Notes: generated from the sequence alone by a model not told the origin. 64,000 nucleotides of DNA from Sinotaia quadrata (GCA_028829895.1 CM054182.1:15865001-15929000), one strand, 5' to 3'. Numbered from the stretch's first letter, positions 1 to 15,600 are shown. Numbers and translations are program-made.

Positions 1-59
1 CAAACTTCCAAATTGTGAACCTGAACCCAACCCACTGTCACCTGAGGCTGAAGATGAGC
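1..59 (-). CDS. Gene A exon 11 (partial, continues left of window)
   Basis: Acceptor atattttacag ends at 60-61. The open reading continues to base 1 as SSSASGDSGLGSGSQFGSL in the phase set by exon 10. It matches the start of gene B exon 11 (SSSRDSGWSLGSRES). Confidence 0.75.
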
Positions 60-2764
60 CTGTAAAATATGGAATGACATCTTAAGAAAATCAAGTTAAA
101 AACAGAATCACAATCATGACTAATAAAACCATGTACAAAAGCTCAAAACACAAAACAGGCTATAAATATTTTAAACAAAAAATGGAAATGGACAAGGAAC
201 CATAACTTTACGAAAAAAATTTTAAAACCACAGGATTACAATCATGCCTAAAAGAAACTCAACATCAAAATAAGAATGACTGGTATATTAAAATCAGATA
301 TCATTCAGTATATAATCAGTCAACAGTCCTGTATACTAATGATTTTTGAATATAATCAGAAATGTTACCACTAATGAGTGGCTAACAATAATCGGATTAA
401 AATCTAGGTTAATTATGATGTCAATAAAGTGATTAAAAACTAGGTTAATTATGACTTAAAACAAATTAATCAGGTTAAAATCAAGATTAATTACAATATT
501 AACAAAAACACATCATTCTAACAACCAAAGATGACTAGAATAAAGAAAAGATAATGACATTTTTGACAGCAAAACCCCAGTGTGGGTGTAAATAGGTCCC
601 CAAAATGAGATTCAGAATTAAAACACTAGAGACAATTTTTTAAGAGTTAGCGACATGTATGTATACTTTACTTCTAGAACTAGAGACAAAGTTCTAGAAC
701 TAGTAACAGTTCCCTAGTTTTTTTATTCTACTGACTTCTGTCATTAGTGTGAACTTTTTCAAACTTTGTTTACTTCTGGGATTAGAGAAAATGCATCTAG
801 TAAAGTGACAATTTCATAATTTTATTACTACTAATTCTAGAACAAAACAATGTCCTACAGCGCTATCACATTATAAATCTCTACTTATTTATAGAACTAG
901 TGGTAAGGCCACATTCTAAATCCATACTTATTTCTAGAAATTGCTGACCACAAGAACTCCTGAAAATGTCATTCCAAAAAATGCCTCTCTTATTTCTAGA
1001 ACTAAAGAAATGCCTCTTCTAAAACTAGAGTTAATGTCATACTTTCACAAAATGTTTACTCCTGGAAGTTAAGATGAACTACACTTTTGTGCCTTGTTCA
1101 CTTCTAGAACTAGAAACTATTTAATTCTAGAACTAGAGACTATACTTACTTTTAGAACTAGAGGCAATTTATTTTACAACTAGAGGTAATACTTACTTAC
1201 AGAACTAGAAACAATTCCATATTTTCATACTCTGTTTATTTGTAGAACTAGTCACAGTGCCATACTTTTAATCTCTAATTACTTTTAGAACTATTGGCAT
1301 AATTAATTCTAGAAATTCAGACAATGCTTAATTCAATATCTAATATAATGTTAAATTTCATAACTTAATAATATTTTAAATCCATAACTAAAATTACATT
1401 TAATTCCATAACTAAGGTAATGTTTAATTCCATAAATAAGGTAATGTTTAAATGATAACTAAGGTAATACTTAATTCCATACCTAGTAATATTTAATTCC
1501 ATAACTAAGGTAATGTTTAAATCCATAACTAAAGTCATGCTTAATTCCTTAAGTAGAGAGAAAATGTTTAATGACAAAAGGAGATATAAAATTTCTTATT
1601 GTCAGTACTTGAAGTGCTGTGAGTTATTTCCAGAGACAATACTTATTTTCAGTACTTGAGTGCTGTGTGTTATTTCAGTACTTGGTGCTGTGTGTTATTT
1701 CAGTACTTGGAGTGCTGTGTGTTATTTCAGTACTTGAAGTGCTGTGTGTTATTTCAGTACTTGGAGTGCTGTGTGTTATTTCAGTACTTGGAGTGCTGTG
1801 TGTTATTTCAGTACTTGAAGTGCTGTGAGTTATTGCTAGAGACAATACTTACTTGAAGTACTGTCAGTACTTGAAGTACTAATGCGAGTTTCTGCTGTTT
1901 CAATATAACTGCTGCATGATGATGATTTCTTGTAAACGGTAGGTTTTGGATTGGAGCTCTTCCCTGTAATTGGTTCCTGTGGCCAAAATGATCAAGTTCA
2001 CTTAATCACTTCAGAAAATCGTAATGTGAATTTAAATAAACACTTCATGGATTGTATAACTGCCAATGCAATAAAAATGAATTAAAATAATTGTTACCAT
2101 CTCGCAGAGCTTTCTACTTTCTATATAAAACAAACTAGATGGCAAAATTTTAATACTACCACTATATTTTCTAAATAAAACAAATAGCTGACAACATTTA
2201 AATTTTGCCACTATATATTCAAATAATGTAAAAAGTATTAAAATGAAAATGTTAAGAAACTTTTCTTGCATGTTATTAGTATAATGTTATTGCAAAATGT
2301 GTCACTGTATTATAATAAAATTTCAAGTGAGTGCAAGTGTCCTACCAAATGCCAACTGTGTGGATGTATTTATATTCCAAATTATTTTGTCTGCATACAA
2401 GTGTCAACTGTGTGCATTTGCATACTAAAATGCCAAATGTTTGCATGTTTATTGCCCAAATCGGTGTATTTAATTACTAAAATATCTCATCCAAATCTCA
2501 GTGTATTTTATTAAATAAATCTCAACTGTGTATGTGTATTTTATTATCTAAATATCAACTGTGCGTGTGTGTGTTTTAGTATCTAAATCTGAATCTATAT
2601 CTCAAATGTGTGTGCATATTTTATTATCAAAATCTCAATTGTGTGTGTATTTTATTATCTAAATCTCAACTGTGTGTGTGTTTCACTATCTAAATCTCAA
2701 CTATGTGTGTGTGTTTTACTATATAAATCTCAATTGTGTGTGTATGTTTCACAATCTATATCTC

Positions 2765-2804
<40 letters not shown>

Positions 2805-2825
2805 TTTATTATCTATATCTCAACT

Positions 2826-2862
<37 letters not shown>

Positions 2863-5800
2863 ATCATCTAAACTCAACTCTGTGTAATTTATTATCTAAA
2901 TCTCAACTGTGTGAGTGTGTGTGTGTATTTTATTATCTAAACCTCAACTATGTGCATGTATTTTATTATCTAAACCTCAACTATGTGCGTGTATTTTATT
3001 ATCTAAATCTCAACTGTAGCAATTTATTACTTAAATCTCTATTGTTTCTAATTTATTAAATAAATCTCAATTGTATATATTTTATTGCATAAATCTCAAT
3101 TCTGTGTGTTTGTTATACTGACAAAATCTCAATTGTGTGCATGCTCATGTTATGAACAAAGATTAATTGTGTGCACATTTGTTTAATTACCAAAATATCA
3201 TCCCTGCATTGCATGAATGTCATAAAAAATTATTGACTTACTTTAGTATGAAGTGTGCATATGTTTATGTTTTGAATCTTGGAGTACTTGTTTGTTTGTT
3301 TGTTTACTAAAAATAAAATAAAAGAAACGTGTGCTTGTTTACTAAACTATGAATTGTGTACTTATTTATTTATTGAAAATATGAAATGTATATTTGTTCA
3401 TTTACTAAAATATGACGTGTGTGTTTATTTGCATATGAAATGTGTAACTGTTATTTATTGACAGATGAAGTGTGTATTTGTTTACTTACTGAAATATGAA
3501 GTGTAGGTTCATTTACTTACTGAAATATAAAGCGTATGTTTATTTACTTACTGAAATATGAAGTTTAGAGCCATTTGGTTCCTTTTTATTGGGCCATATC
3601 CATCTAATCAGTCTGTTACTGGTCTTGCCTTTGTCAGGTTTATTTTCTGTCTGTTCCAAATATTCATCCCTGATTCTTTGCAGCTGGCGCTGTTAGTGCC
3701 AATAAAAATATATATATTCTACAAATAAATGTATTATAAGAAATATATTTTCTGTAAATATATGTATGATAAAAAATATATTTTCTTCAAACAAATGTTT
3801 CATAAAAAATATATTTTCGACAAATATATGTTTCATAAAAAATATATATTTAAATATATATATAATATATATATATATTTAAATATATATATAATCGACA
3901 TATAAAATATATATATTTTTATAATATATATATATATATATATTTAAATATATATATAATCGACATATAAAATATATATATTTTATAAACAAGCATTTTA
4001 TGAAAAATATACTTTCTATAAACAAAATTTACAGAAAGTATATTTTCTACAAGTAAATGTATTATAAAAAATTACTTTCAATAAACAAATGTATCATTAA
4101 AAAATATATTTTCTACTAATAAACTTTTTATGAAAATTATACTTTCTATAAACAAAATTTATAAAAAATAAATTTTCTATAAACATAATATGAAAAATAT
4201 ATTTTCTACAAACAAATGTATTATAAAAATATAATTCCTACAAACAAAAGTTTTTTTATTAAAAAAAAAAATTTCTAATAAACAAATATATTATGAAAAA
4301 GATATTTTCAACATACAAACGGACTATGAAAAATGTATTTTCTACAAACAATGCAATATGAAAAATATATTTTCTACAAATTTATATTATTATCAAAATT
4401 ATACAAAAAATTTTATTATGTAAAAAGTAATAAAGAATTCCATATTTCAATAAAATAAGGCTGATACATATTAATTTACAGATAGTGTATTTTTATCATC
4501 AAAAATGCTAGTGTATACTTCAGTTACTAATAAGTATATGCTTCTTTGTACCTTTAGCAACATGCTTCTTTGTACCTTTAGCAACATATTTCTTGTACCT
4601 TTAGGAACATGCTTCTTTGTACCTTTAGCAATATACTTTTCATGCCTTTAGCAATATGCTTCTTTGTACCTTTAGCAAAGTACTTCTTTCTGCCTTTAGC
4701 AACATATTTTTTCATGTCTTAAGCAACATATTTCTTTGTGCCTTTAGCAACATACTTTTTCATGTCTTTAGCAACATATTTCTTTGTGCCTTTAGCAACA
4801 TATTTTTTCATGTCTTTAGCAACATATTTCTTTGTGCCTTTAGCAACATACTTTTTCATGTCTTATGAAATGTTCATGAACTGCTAATATAGCAAGGCAC
4901 TTAAATTGCCATTTGTGCATTAACACTCTGAATAATTTTAACAATCATTCTGTCTTTAAAGTTAAAATCAGCAATGGTATCTTGACTGAGTATTGTAAAA
5001 AACCTCTGCATGAAAAACACTGATGTAAAGAACTCACCCATCCCTAACTTCCTCACCAGTGAATATAAAAGTCCTCACCCCTAGCTTCCTTACCAGCGAG
5101 TATACATGTCCTCACAGGGAGTGCATAGCACTGTCAAATACAGCATTGCATATATTTTCCACTGCCTCTCAAGCTTCTCTACGATCTACAAAGATCCAAA
5201 TCAAGGTCTACACAGATTCAAATCAAGAGCTATTCAAGCCCAAAACAAGAGTGACACAGATCCAAAATTAAGATCTACCCAGATCCTAATCAAGGGTTAC
5301 ACAGAGCCTAATCAAAGATTATACAGACCCAAATGAAGGGTTCCAAAGACCCCAAAGCAGGAGTTCCACAGAACCAATAACAGTAACACAAATGTATGAA
5401 TTATGTCTGTATTTAATACGCATTAAAAAAAAATATGGCACAAATGAAAGTGGCACCATTGAAACCAAGACTTGATAAACACATCACTAACTCGGTAAGT
5501 TGGGCCAGATGACTGTGTAATAATGTACCCAACAGATGATGAATAATTTCAAATTTGCTGTATTTAAACTGACCTGCCTGTCCTTAAAACTTGCAGAAGT
5601 GCTTTGTCTGTTGTAGTCCTTCCATGCCCTAAAAAGCCGTTCTGCTTTTTTAATCGACAGCTCACCACTTTTAACCATGTTATTCCAACCAATTAGCTCC
5701 CCTTGTGAAGTCGAACCTAAAGCTGCATCTGGGAGTGTTGCTAATAAGGAAGAAAATGAAGGTCATTTAAGAAAACTCTTGTATTTATTATAAATACGGA

Positions 5801-6654
5801 TATATTTTATTTCTGAAATATAGGCACGAGTTTATAAACAATCTGGACTTGAGAAAAGTTTTAAAAATTACAATTTGCTTATAAGTGCACATTATATATA
5901 TCAAAAGTAAATGAGCTTGTCAACACACTACAACATCAAAAGTATAATTAATCATTTCATGATGTCACTGTAATAATTTAAAATTTTGAATTTTCTTTTT
6001 AAGACCTTTAATTAAACATTTTGATCCCCCACAAAAAGTTTACAAAAAAGATCGCCCCCATGGAATGCATAATCAGCAAAAATAAATGCATCCCCACTCT
6101 TTCCAAATAACCACAAAGCAATCCACAACAAGATGCACCCATCTTGAATTTACTTTCAAACACATCTGGGGCCACATATAATGCCACAAAGATATGAAAT
6201 ACTCTAGCTATCATAAATCTAGACTGAAAAATCTTTCTCATTCCAAAACTCCTCACTGAGAACTGATCTTTAGCCAATCTAAAATCAGTATGTGACTGAT
6301 CCTTAACCATTCTAGAGCTAAGCATGCAAACTGATCTTTAGTATACCTTTTAAAAAGTAATGAAAACTAAACAGTTAACTGTTCTGAAAACATATTTGAA
6401 CAGTAAATAACAATCAGCTTTGCAAGATATGCTGAGTCATCTAAGAAATACTGAACTTCTAATTAGTTGAAACACAGCACTGTGATCTAACCTTTAAATG
6501 TCCAAATAGTTTTTCAATGTTCAAACTAGTCAGAATGAATGAACTAAAATTTAGTTATCCTGAAAGAAAATAAAGTAATTTTTGGTGTAAGTCAGTGGAC
6601 AACATTTTGTTAAGATAGATAAACTATCATATACTTTTATAATTCTACTAAAAC

Positions 6655-6686
<32 letters not shown>

Positions 6687-9600
6687 CCAGACTTGTATAC
6701 TTGTGTATTTCATATGACCATTGAAATCATGTAAATATCTATTTGTTATTAATATTCATGTTAAATGTGCATTGCAGTACCACAAGCACAAAATATTTAG
6801 AAATTGCAAAAGTTAAATGTATAACAGAACATATAAATGCCACCCACTACCCCCTTACCATTTTCTCCAGAGCATTTGCTTTCAAGATATGGTGAGTGAA
6901 CTTACATTCTACTTCTGGCTCTTTTTCTTCAGAATATTTAAATTCTTCTTTCGCCTGGGCCAGCGAGAAATCACGAGGCAGTGACCTAAATGTGAAATCA
7001 GGCATCTGATTTTCTGTTGCTGGAAGCTTAATAGACTTGCTGCGAGTTGGTGCTGTGGGTATAAATAATAATAATTATATTATAGTACAATGACACCAAA
7101 CTGTAATGAACCTAATAACCCTCAACTTTAGTGAATCTAATAAATGTGCATGCCCAAATTGTAATGAACCCAATAAATGTGCATGCCCAAATTGTAATGA
7201 ACCCAATAAATGTGCATGCCAAAATTGTAATGAACCCAATAAATGTGCATGAGAGACATATACTGAGTGAATAGAAATCAGATTGCTGAGTGTACAGGTT
7301 TCATTTTATGGGCTAACCATGAATCCAAAATCAGACAGTTTAAGTACACTAACTTTGATTGAAAACACAGATCTTATAGACCTGTTGTTATCATATTTAC
7401 ATTAAAGTGCACAGGCTGTATAGTAAAGTGATAAAGTAAGGATATGGTAAATTAGCCATATGGCAAAAATAATGTATGATCATGTGATAAGGTAGATATT
7501 TGTCTAATAAAGTGTAATGAACAAATTGAGAAGGAAAGAACAAATGGCATTCATTAACATAAGATGATGAATGCAGAAAAAGCAGTAAATTGTTCATACT
7601 ATATAATACAGGTTCTGACCTTACGGGAGATGAAGTGTTCTCACCAGATTCCTAGTATTCTGATCATTAGAGACATTTTATCATTTGGTCTGTAAAGTGG
7701 ATCTAGGATAAAGTGTTTTGATTCTGAGATTGTAGTCTTACTAAAAGATAAAGTGTTTTAACAATACATGTAGTTTTAAGGTTTTAGACCAGGAGATATA
7801 TGCTATAGGAAAATATTCCAACCACTAAAGAATGGTATAATTGCTAAATGATAACATGTTTGGACTGGATAATAAAGTAACCCAATGATAAAGTGTTTGA
7901 CTGGATGGTAGTTGCACAGTAACAAAATATTTGGACTGAATAGTAAAGATATTCAATGATAAAATGTTTGGACTGTGCGGTAGTTATACAGTGATAAAGT
8001 GTTAGGACTGGATGATAATTACTCAGTAATAAAGTATTTGGATTGAATATAAAGTTATCAATGATAAACTGTTTGGATTGCATAGTAAAGTTACTCCTTG
8101 ATAAACTGTTTGAACTGTATAGTAAAGTTACTCAAATAATAAAGGGTTTGGACTGGATAGTAAATTACTCAAGGATAAAGTATTAGGACTGGAAAATAGT
8201 TACTCAATAATAAAGTGTTGAACTGGAAAGTAGTTACTCAGTGATAAACGTTTGGACTGGATGGTAGTTATTCAATAATAAAGTGTTTGGACTTGATGGT
8301 AGTTGCTCAATGATAAACGTTTGTACTGGATGGTAAAGTTACTGTTTACTGGTCAAATAGCATTTATTGTTTGTCAAAGGTTATTGATTATATGTCAATG
8401 TTACTATATAGAAACATTTATTGGTTATATGTCAATAATTTTTATTGATCCTACAGCAAATTCCTTTAAAGAAACATTAACTAGTTAAATAGCTAAGTTA
8501 ATTTTTGGCTAGGCTTACTTATCAAATGACAAAGTTTAAAGACTAAATGGAAAATTACTTATAACAAAGTTTACTTACCAAATGGCAAAGTGCAGGGTCG
8601 AGGTGGGGGTATTACAGACCCAGAGATCTCTTCAAATGGTGACACAGGTAGAAAGGTATCATCTCTACTCGGAAAGTTACAATAGTCGGGTGTAGACAAC
8701 ATACCTTTGGAGTCCATCTCCACGTAATATGATTCTGTGGAGAAACTATGGACATGAGAATGGAACATTTGAAAAATGTTGACATGTTTATATCATATGA
8801 ACTTTAAGTAAGTATAGACAGTAATGAAGAAGTTGATTAAAGTTGATTGAAACCAGCATTTTGAATAAATACTTATAAAATTTAGGAATAATTTTTGCTT
8901 TACTGCATACTACTTGTTGAACTAGCACTTACCTTGCTCGCCATCTTGATCACAGCGTTCAGAGGCATGCTGTATTTCCTGAGATTGAAGCAAAAATGTC
9001 TTGATTATATGTAGACGTATTGTCACATGACATAGATGGCATTTTTACATAATGACAGTAACACATATTACATGAATTGCTACATTAATAACTTACAAGC
9101 ACGGGGACTAATGACTACTTGACATACCTTACAAGACTACATACAAGGGTCTGTTACTACAGACAGTTTACAAGACTAGATGTTGGGAGCTATAAATACA
9201 TGACCTAACTCACAAGACTACATTTAGGGTCTACTGCTACTCGATATAGCTCACAAGGTTACATATTAAGTCTATTGCTACTTGACATTGTTCCCAAGAT
9301 TGCATGTAAAGGCCTAATACTAATCGACCTAGCTTATAAAAACCCTTTTAAAACGTTACGTACAATGAAACTGATGATGTAATCTTCAAGGTCGTCATGA
9401 CCATTTTCCCTGGCCACGTCTGCAGGGTCGTGTCCATTACAGTTCCGTACATGAAAAGCGTGTTCACTGCCCGGACAGTCCAGCAAGGTGGAGCAAAACT
9501 CGGACAGTCCGTGGGCCGCAGCATAATGGAGCAATGTAGGATACAGGCAGTTCACATTCTTAGGGGGCGCTGTCAACATAAACATCCATTACAGTGACTT

Positions 9601-12600
9601 AGGGGCGCTGTCAACATAATCAGTCATTACAGTAACAACAGGGGCGCTGTCAACATAAACAGTCATTGCAGCGACAACAGGGGCGCTGTCAACATAAACA
9701 GTCATTGCGGTAACAACAGGGGCGCTGTCAACATAAACAGTCATTGCGGTAACAACAGGGGCGCTGTCAACATAAACAGTCATTGCGGTAACAACAGGGG
9801 CGCTGTCAACATAAACAGTCATTGCAGCGACAACAGGGGCGCTATCAACACAAACAGTCATTACAGCGACAACAGGGGCGCTGTCAACATAAACAGTCAT
9901 TACAGTGATGATAGACGTAGATGAAGGGTCGTTTACATTTTCACGAACACTTAATTGAGAAAAAAGAACTGGGCTATTTATTATAATTGCTTAACAAGCA
10001 TTACTCTCTTTTATATTTCCCTTGCGTGTAACTATAGAGTTACCATACTTCACCTTCATATATATATATATAGAGAGAGAGAGACCTGAATAATTATATT
10101 TCTGGGAGAAAAAAGTCAAAACTTTATTAAATAATCATTTTCTGGGAGAATCTTTACCTAAATAATCAGTTTTGGTAAATGCAAGATATATCCTTACCTA
10201 AATAATCAGACTTGGTAGATGCAAGTATTATCTTTACCTAAATAATCAGTTTTGGGTAGATGCAAGTTATATCTTTATCTAAATAATCAGTTTTGGTAGA
10301 TGCAAGTTATATCTTTATCTAAATAATCAGTTTTGGGTAGATGCAAGTTATATCTTTAACTAAACAATCAGTTTGGTAGATACAAGTAATATCTTTACCT
10401 AAATAATCATTTATGATGCAGGTTATATCTTTACCTAAACAATCAGTTTTAGTAGATGCAAGTTATATCTTTATCTAAACAATCAATTTTGGTAGATACA
10501 AGTTATATCTTTACCTAAATAATCAGTTTTCTGAAAGTACAAGCCCAAAACTCGAACTGATTAATCAGCTCTTGGAAGACACCAGTTAAAACTGTAAGCA
10601 ACTGGCCAGTTCTTGGAAGTCACCAGTTAAAACTGTAAGCGACTGGCCAGTTCTTGGAAGACACCAGTTAAAACTGTAAGCGACTGGCTAGTTCTTGGAA
10701 GTCACCAGTTAAAACTGTAAGCGACTGGCTAGTTCTTGGAAGACACCAGCAAAAACTGTAAATAGGAGAAATCAAAACTTTACCCGAATAATCAGTTTCT
10801 GGAAGATTCCTAAAGATGAGGTCCATCCATCTGCCCTCGGGCAGGCTCGCCATGAAGATGCCCTTGAGTTTCAAGTCAAGAGCTTGAAGGTCAGGGACGT
10901 CGAGGCACTGGCAGAGATACTGGGGGCTAGCCAGGGCAGCCTCATGGACCATGCAGTATTTGAGCTCCGTACGAGTCCTCAGCCTGTCATTGCCAATGTA
11001 CACTAGCACGCTGTGTGTCCCCGGGGCCAGGGCTGAAATAAACAAACTATTTTACACAAAAATATTGCACTTCGAGTTATTTTTTTGCCGAAAGGCAATT
11101 TAAAAAACTGATATTGTTTCTTTATCAGCTGATCACGTACAACATAGCACAATAGTTTACACCTTGTCACGGCATATTAAACAGTATCATGTCAATTAGC
11201 ATAAACGTCTGGAGAGAAAAATGGGCTCAGAAAACTGCGGCCTGGGACAGTATGGAGAAACAACGCTTTGTAAAATATTTCCGAAAAGTATTGATATAAA
11301 ATATGAACATTTTTCAGCAAGTTTTAATTCTAAACAGTATTCAAAAGTAAATTGTTCAAAAAAGTTCAGTTCCAAATCGTGGTGAAAGAAGATGCGTTGA
11401 ACAGAAATTAGATCCAAGAAGTGTCAGAGAAAATGTATTGTACAGAAATTAGATCCAAGAAACATGGAGAATAAATGATGCGTTGAACAGAAATTAGATC
11501 TAAGAAGTGTCGAGAGAAAATGTGACAGTATCTTAAGTTTCAATCTCATTTTTCATCAAAGATCAGTTCCGTAAATGCTTGAGTGAACAAGTGATTGGTC
11601 AATTTCAGTCAGTGGTGAGTGACAATTATATTTCTGCGTGAGTACGGAGCAGATCTACATTCTCTGAACACTTTTCGTGATGAAAGTTGCTGAACACACA
11701 TTCTCTGAACACTTTTCGTGATGAAAGTTGCTGTACACACATTTATTCTTAGTGAAAAAAGCAATACCTTATAGAAGAGAACTTTGCTAAATAAATCTTG
11801 AAACACATTTGTGAACAGCAAATTTTCTGAACTGTATAAATTATGTTGCTGCTGAGGCATTTTCACTGACATTTTTGGTGAACACTTTTCACTCACCACT
11901 ATTTAGAAGCTATTTTTGGAGTACTCTTTCACTAACCACTGTTCTGGTGAATACACTTTCACTAACCACTGTTCTGGTGAATACACTTTCACTAACCACT
12001 GTTCAGAAGTCATTTTGGTGAACACATTTCACTCACCACAATTCAGAAGTCATTTTGGTGAACACATTTCACTCACCACTATTCAGAAGTAATTTTTGGT
12101 GAGTATATTTCACAAACCACTGTTCAGAAGTCATCTTTGGTGAACACATTTTCACTCACCACAGTTCAGAAGTCATATCTGCCTGTTTATCCATGACTTG
12201 ATTCGATGTAAACATGGCTCCAATATATAGGTTTCTAATTCTTTGGGAGCATTTTATTTCTTTATTTAGATAATTATTACCTTATTGCATTTCAATATTA
12301 TTTTTAAACACTAAAAATACAATTACATTTTGTTAGAATGCACCCCTACGACCTTTTCGCCCCTCACCTAAATTCGCCTAATGGACGGGCCGGTCCTGTT
12401 ACCATTTTCCACAGTGGTGAAAGAGTTTACGTTAAATTTTATTGTCTTCAATAACCAACAAGGTTACACAACAACCACGCAACAGTCGCCGCAAACAGTG
12501 GCTGTTGTAGTGTGAGGTAAGTGCAGTAGGATATTATCAAGACAGTCTCCAGAATATTGTGACGTAGTATGACGTAAGTTGGGTAGGATACTATCAAGAC

Positions 12601-15600
12601 AGTCTCCAGAATATAGTGACGTAGTGTGACGTAAGTTGGGTAGGATACTATCAAGACAGTCTCCAGAATATAGTGACGTAGTGTGAGGTAAGTGTAGTAG
12701 TATCGAATAAACATGAATGCAAACTTAAATCTATCATAATTATTTTGCTATTTTAATTTGGTACATATTGTTCACGCTCCGACAATCGTACGATCAACTG
12801 CATTTTTCACGACTTTCAATATATTCGTGTTCAGTGTGCTGTGTTGTGTTGTGTGTATTACGTGCATTGTGCGTATTATGTGTTGGTTGTATTGTTATAT
12901 ATCTTGTGTAAGCAGTGTACTGAATGTGTTGTGAATATTATTTCTTTAACACTGTGTGGAATTGTTATTTGCTAAAATATATATCTTTAACACTATGGGG
13001 AATTGTTATTTGCTAAAATAGTGGCAATCTCTGTTAATATTGACTTTTGTATGATAAATTAATGACGTATTTTGTGCTAGTAAAGTGGCAATCTGTGTTA
13101 ATATTGACTTTTGTATGATAAATTAATGACGTATTTTGTGCTAGTAAAGTGACAATCTCTGTTAATATTGACTTTTGTATGATAAATTAATGATGTATTT
13201 TGTGCTAGTAAAGTGGCAATCTCTGCTAATGTTGACTTTTGTATGATAAATTAATGACGTATTTTGTGCTAGTAAAGTGACAATCTCTGCTAATATTGAC
13301 TTTTGTATGATAAATTAATGACGTATTTTGTGCTAGTAAACAACTATGAGTGAAGAAGACAATGATGACGTAGAAGCATAAAGGCACTTACAAGGTGCGG
13401 TAAAGGTGTAAACATAAGGGTTGACGCGGACAACTTCGGTGAAGTTGCTTCCTTTCCCAATCTTGATAGTCACGTCTTCAGTTACTTCCTCTTTGAACAC
13501 CAAAGCCACAGTCCCACCAGGCTGACATTAAATTAAACATTTTCTGTTACTGCAGTTTGCAAATGTCTGGCAGTATATATAGACATTTCTGACATGGTTT
13601 TAATTTATTTTGTCTGATTTTATTTTAAAATGGCTGGCAACAAATTAATGTTATGTCTGATGAAATAATTATTAAATTGTTGACAATAGATAATTAACAT
13701 ACCGGATATTGCGTACACGTCTTCCAATGAGTCTGTTGTTGACATGATGATGATGATGATGATGATGACACTAATCACAAATAGAGATTTGATTTTAAAA
13801 GGTTCTAAATTCACAAAATACTCAAGAAAACAAAAGATAATTAGGAAAATCAAATGTAATTAAAAATGATAATTTTTAATTTAAAAAAAACAACAAAATA
13901 TAATTTTATAATAAACAAAATAAATGTGAACAAATTTTAAAAGCAAAGGGATGAGCAGAACACGTGCAAAATGTGTGGCAGGTTCGGTCCTTGGAGACGA
14001 ACACTAGCTGTAGAGTTTTTGAATGCTTTAAAGTTTAAAGAGAGGTTGACCAGAAAGTTTCAGTGATCAAGTCAGACACTACCAGTGAATGCATAAAGTT
14101 CACACAGTTCAATGTTCACAGTTCTAGCGATATACACTACTCTGATGAGTGATCTAAAAATGACTTATAGACAGACGTACTGTTAGAAATAACTTATTAC
14201 GCCTAATGAATCACGTGAGTAAGATTTAGAGAGGTGAGGACTGTTAGAAATAGTTTATTATGCCCACCACATCACAAGGAATTTATTGCTAGAATTCATT
14301 GACTGAGCTTATGACGTCACAAGACAGACAAAAACTGGAAATAGCATATGGAATTATGCCATCACAAGGAAGCCTTAATAGGAACGTGCTGGAAATAACA
14401 TAACTTTACGTCATCATGAAGAAAGCTCAAGAGGCGAACATTTTTCATCTGCACAATTAACTGGCAGACACTGGGAGAGTTGAAGGCTTAGGGCTATTGA
14501 AAGAGATAATTTGAGCAGAGTTATCGTTAGTGATGGATGTGCTCTTTCGTGGACGGATATTTTATAGGTTATAACGTTAGTATTTTTCGCTCAAGTCAAG
14601 AGAGCATGTGACGCAACGCTGACGTCATAACCGCTTACAGATACTCACACATTATATAGTTATTGCATTTATTAACTGCCAAGACTTCTGTTCAAACTGT
14701 CAGAATCAGTGTGTCAGCAACTGTGTGTACAAGGAGTGTATAAGCCAGCTGTGGGTTTTGGTTACACGGAACAGGCACGCTTTCGTGACATTTGTCAATA
14801 AACTGAATATGCGAAGAAAGGTACATGGCTGTTGTCTCTGACCTCTTTACCACGGTTTTTTATTTGAAGTATACACATCTTATACAGTCTATTACTACAG
14901 ATGGCTCTCAGTAATTTGCACATCTTGTACAGTCTACAGATGGCTTTCAGTAATTTACACATCTTATACAGTCTATTACTACAGATGGCTCTCAGTAATT
15001 TGCATATATATCTCGCACATTATATCACCACTGTTAGTCTTGAGCATTCTTTTATAACTGATCGATAAACACCAGCACACTCTAAATTTAACTTATATTT
15101 CCTACATTTTATTACTACTAATCGATAGCCTTTAATAACTGTATATAACTCGTACATTATGTTATCGTGCATTTTATTACTACTGAATAACTCTCAATAA
15201 CTGCATAACTGCACATATCTCGTACATTCTATAACTAATGATCGCCCGGATTAATTGTACATATCAGATACAATCTATTAATACTGATCGACAGCCCTCA
15301 ATAATTGTACACACATTGTAAACTTTATTGCTCTGAAAACTCTAAAGAACCGTACGTACTTGTATACACATTGTAAACTTTATTGCTCTGAAAACTCTAA
15401 AGAACCGTACGTACTTGTATACTCTGCCATGCTGGTAGTCCCCTCAAAAAAATGCATATACGGTGTCAAAATTTATTACCCTCGACACCAACAATTTTAT
15501 ATATCAGTGTTGCCTTCAAAACTTACACTTGCATTGATTACCCTCGACACCAACAATTTTATATATCAGTGTTGCCTTCAAAACTTACACTTGCATTGAA

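Noticed and set aside
9358..9363. Alternative donor GTAACG for gene A exon 4
   Set aside because: It would put exon 5 in a frame with an early TGA; GTACGT four bases earlier fits and is conserved in gene B.
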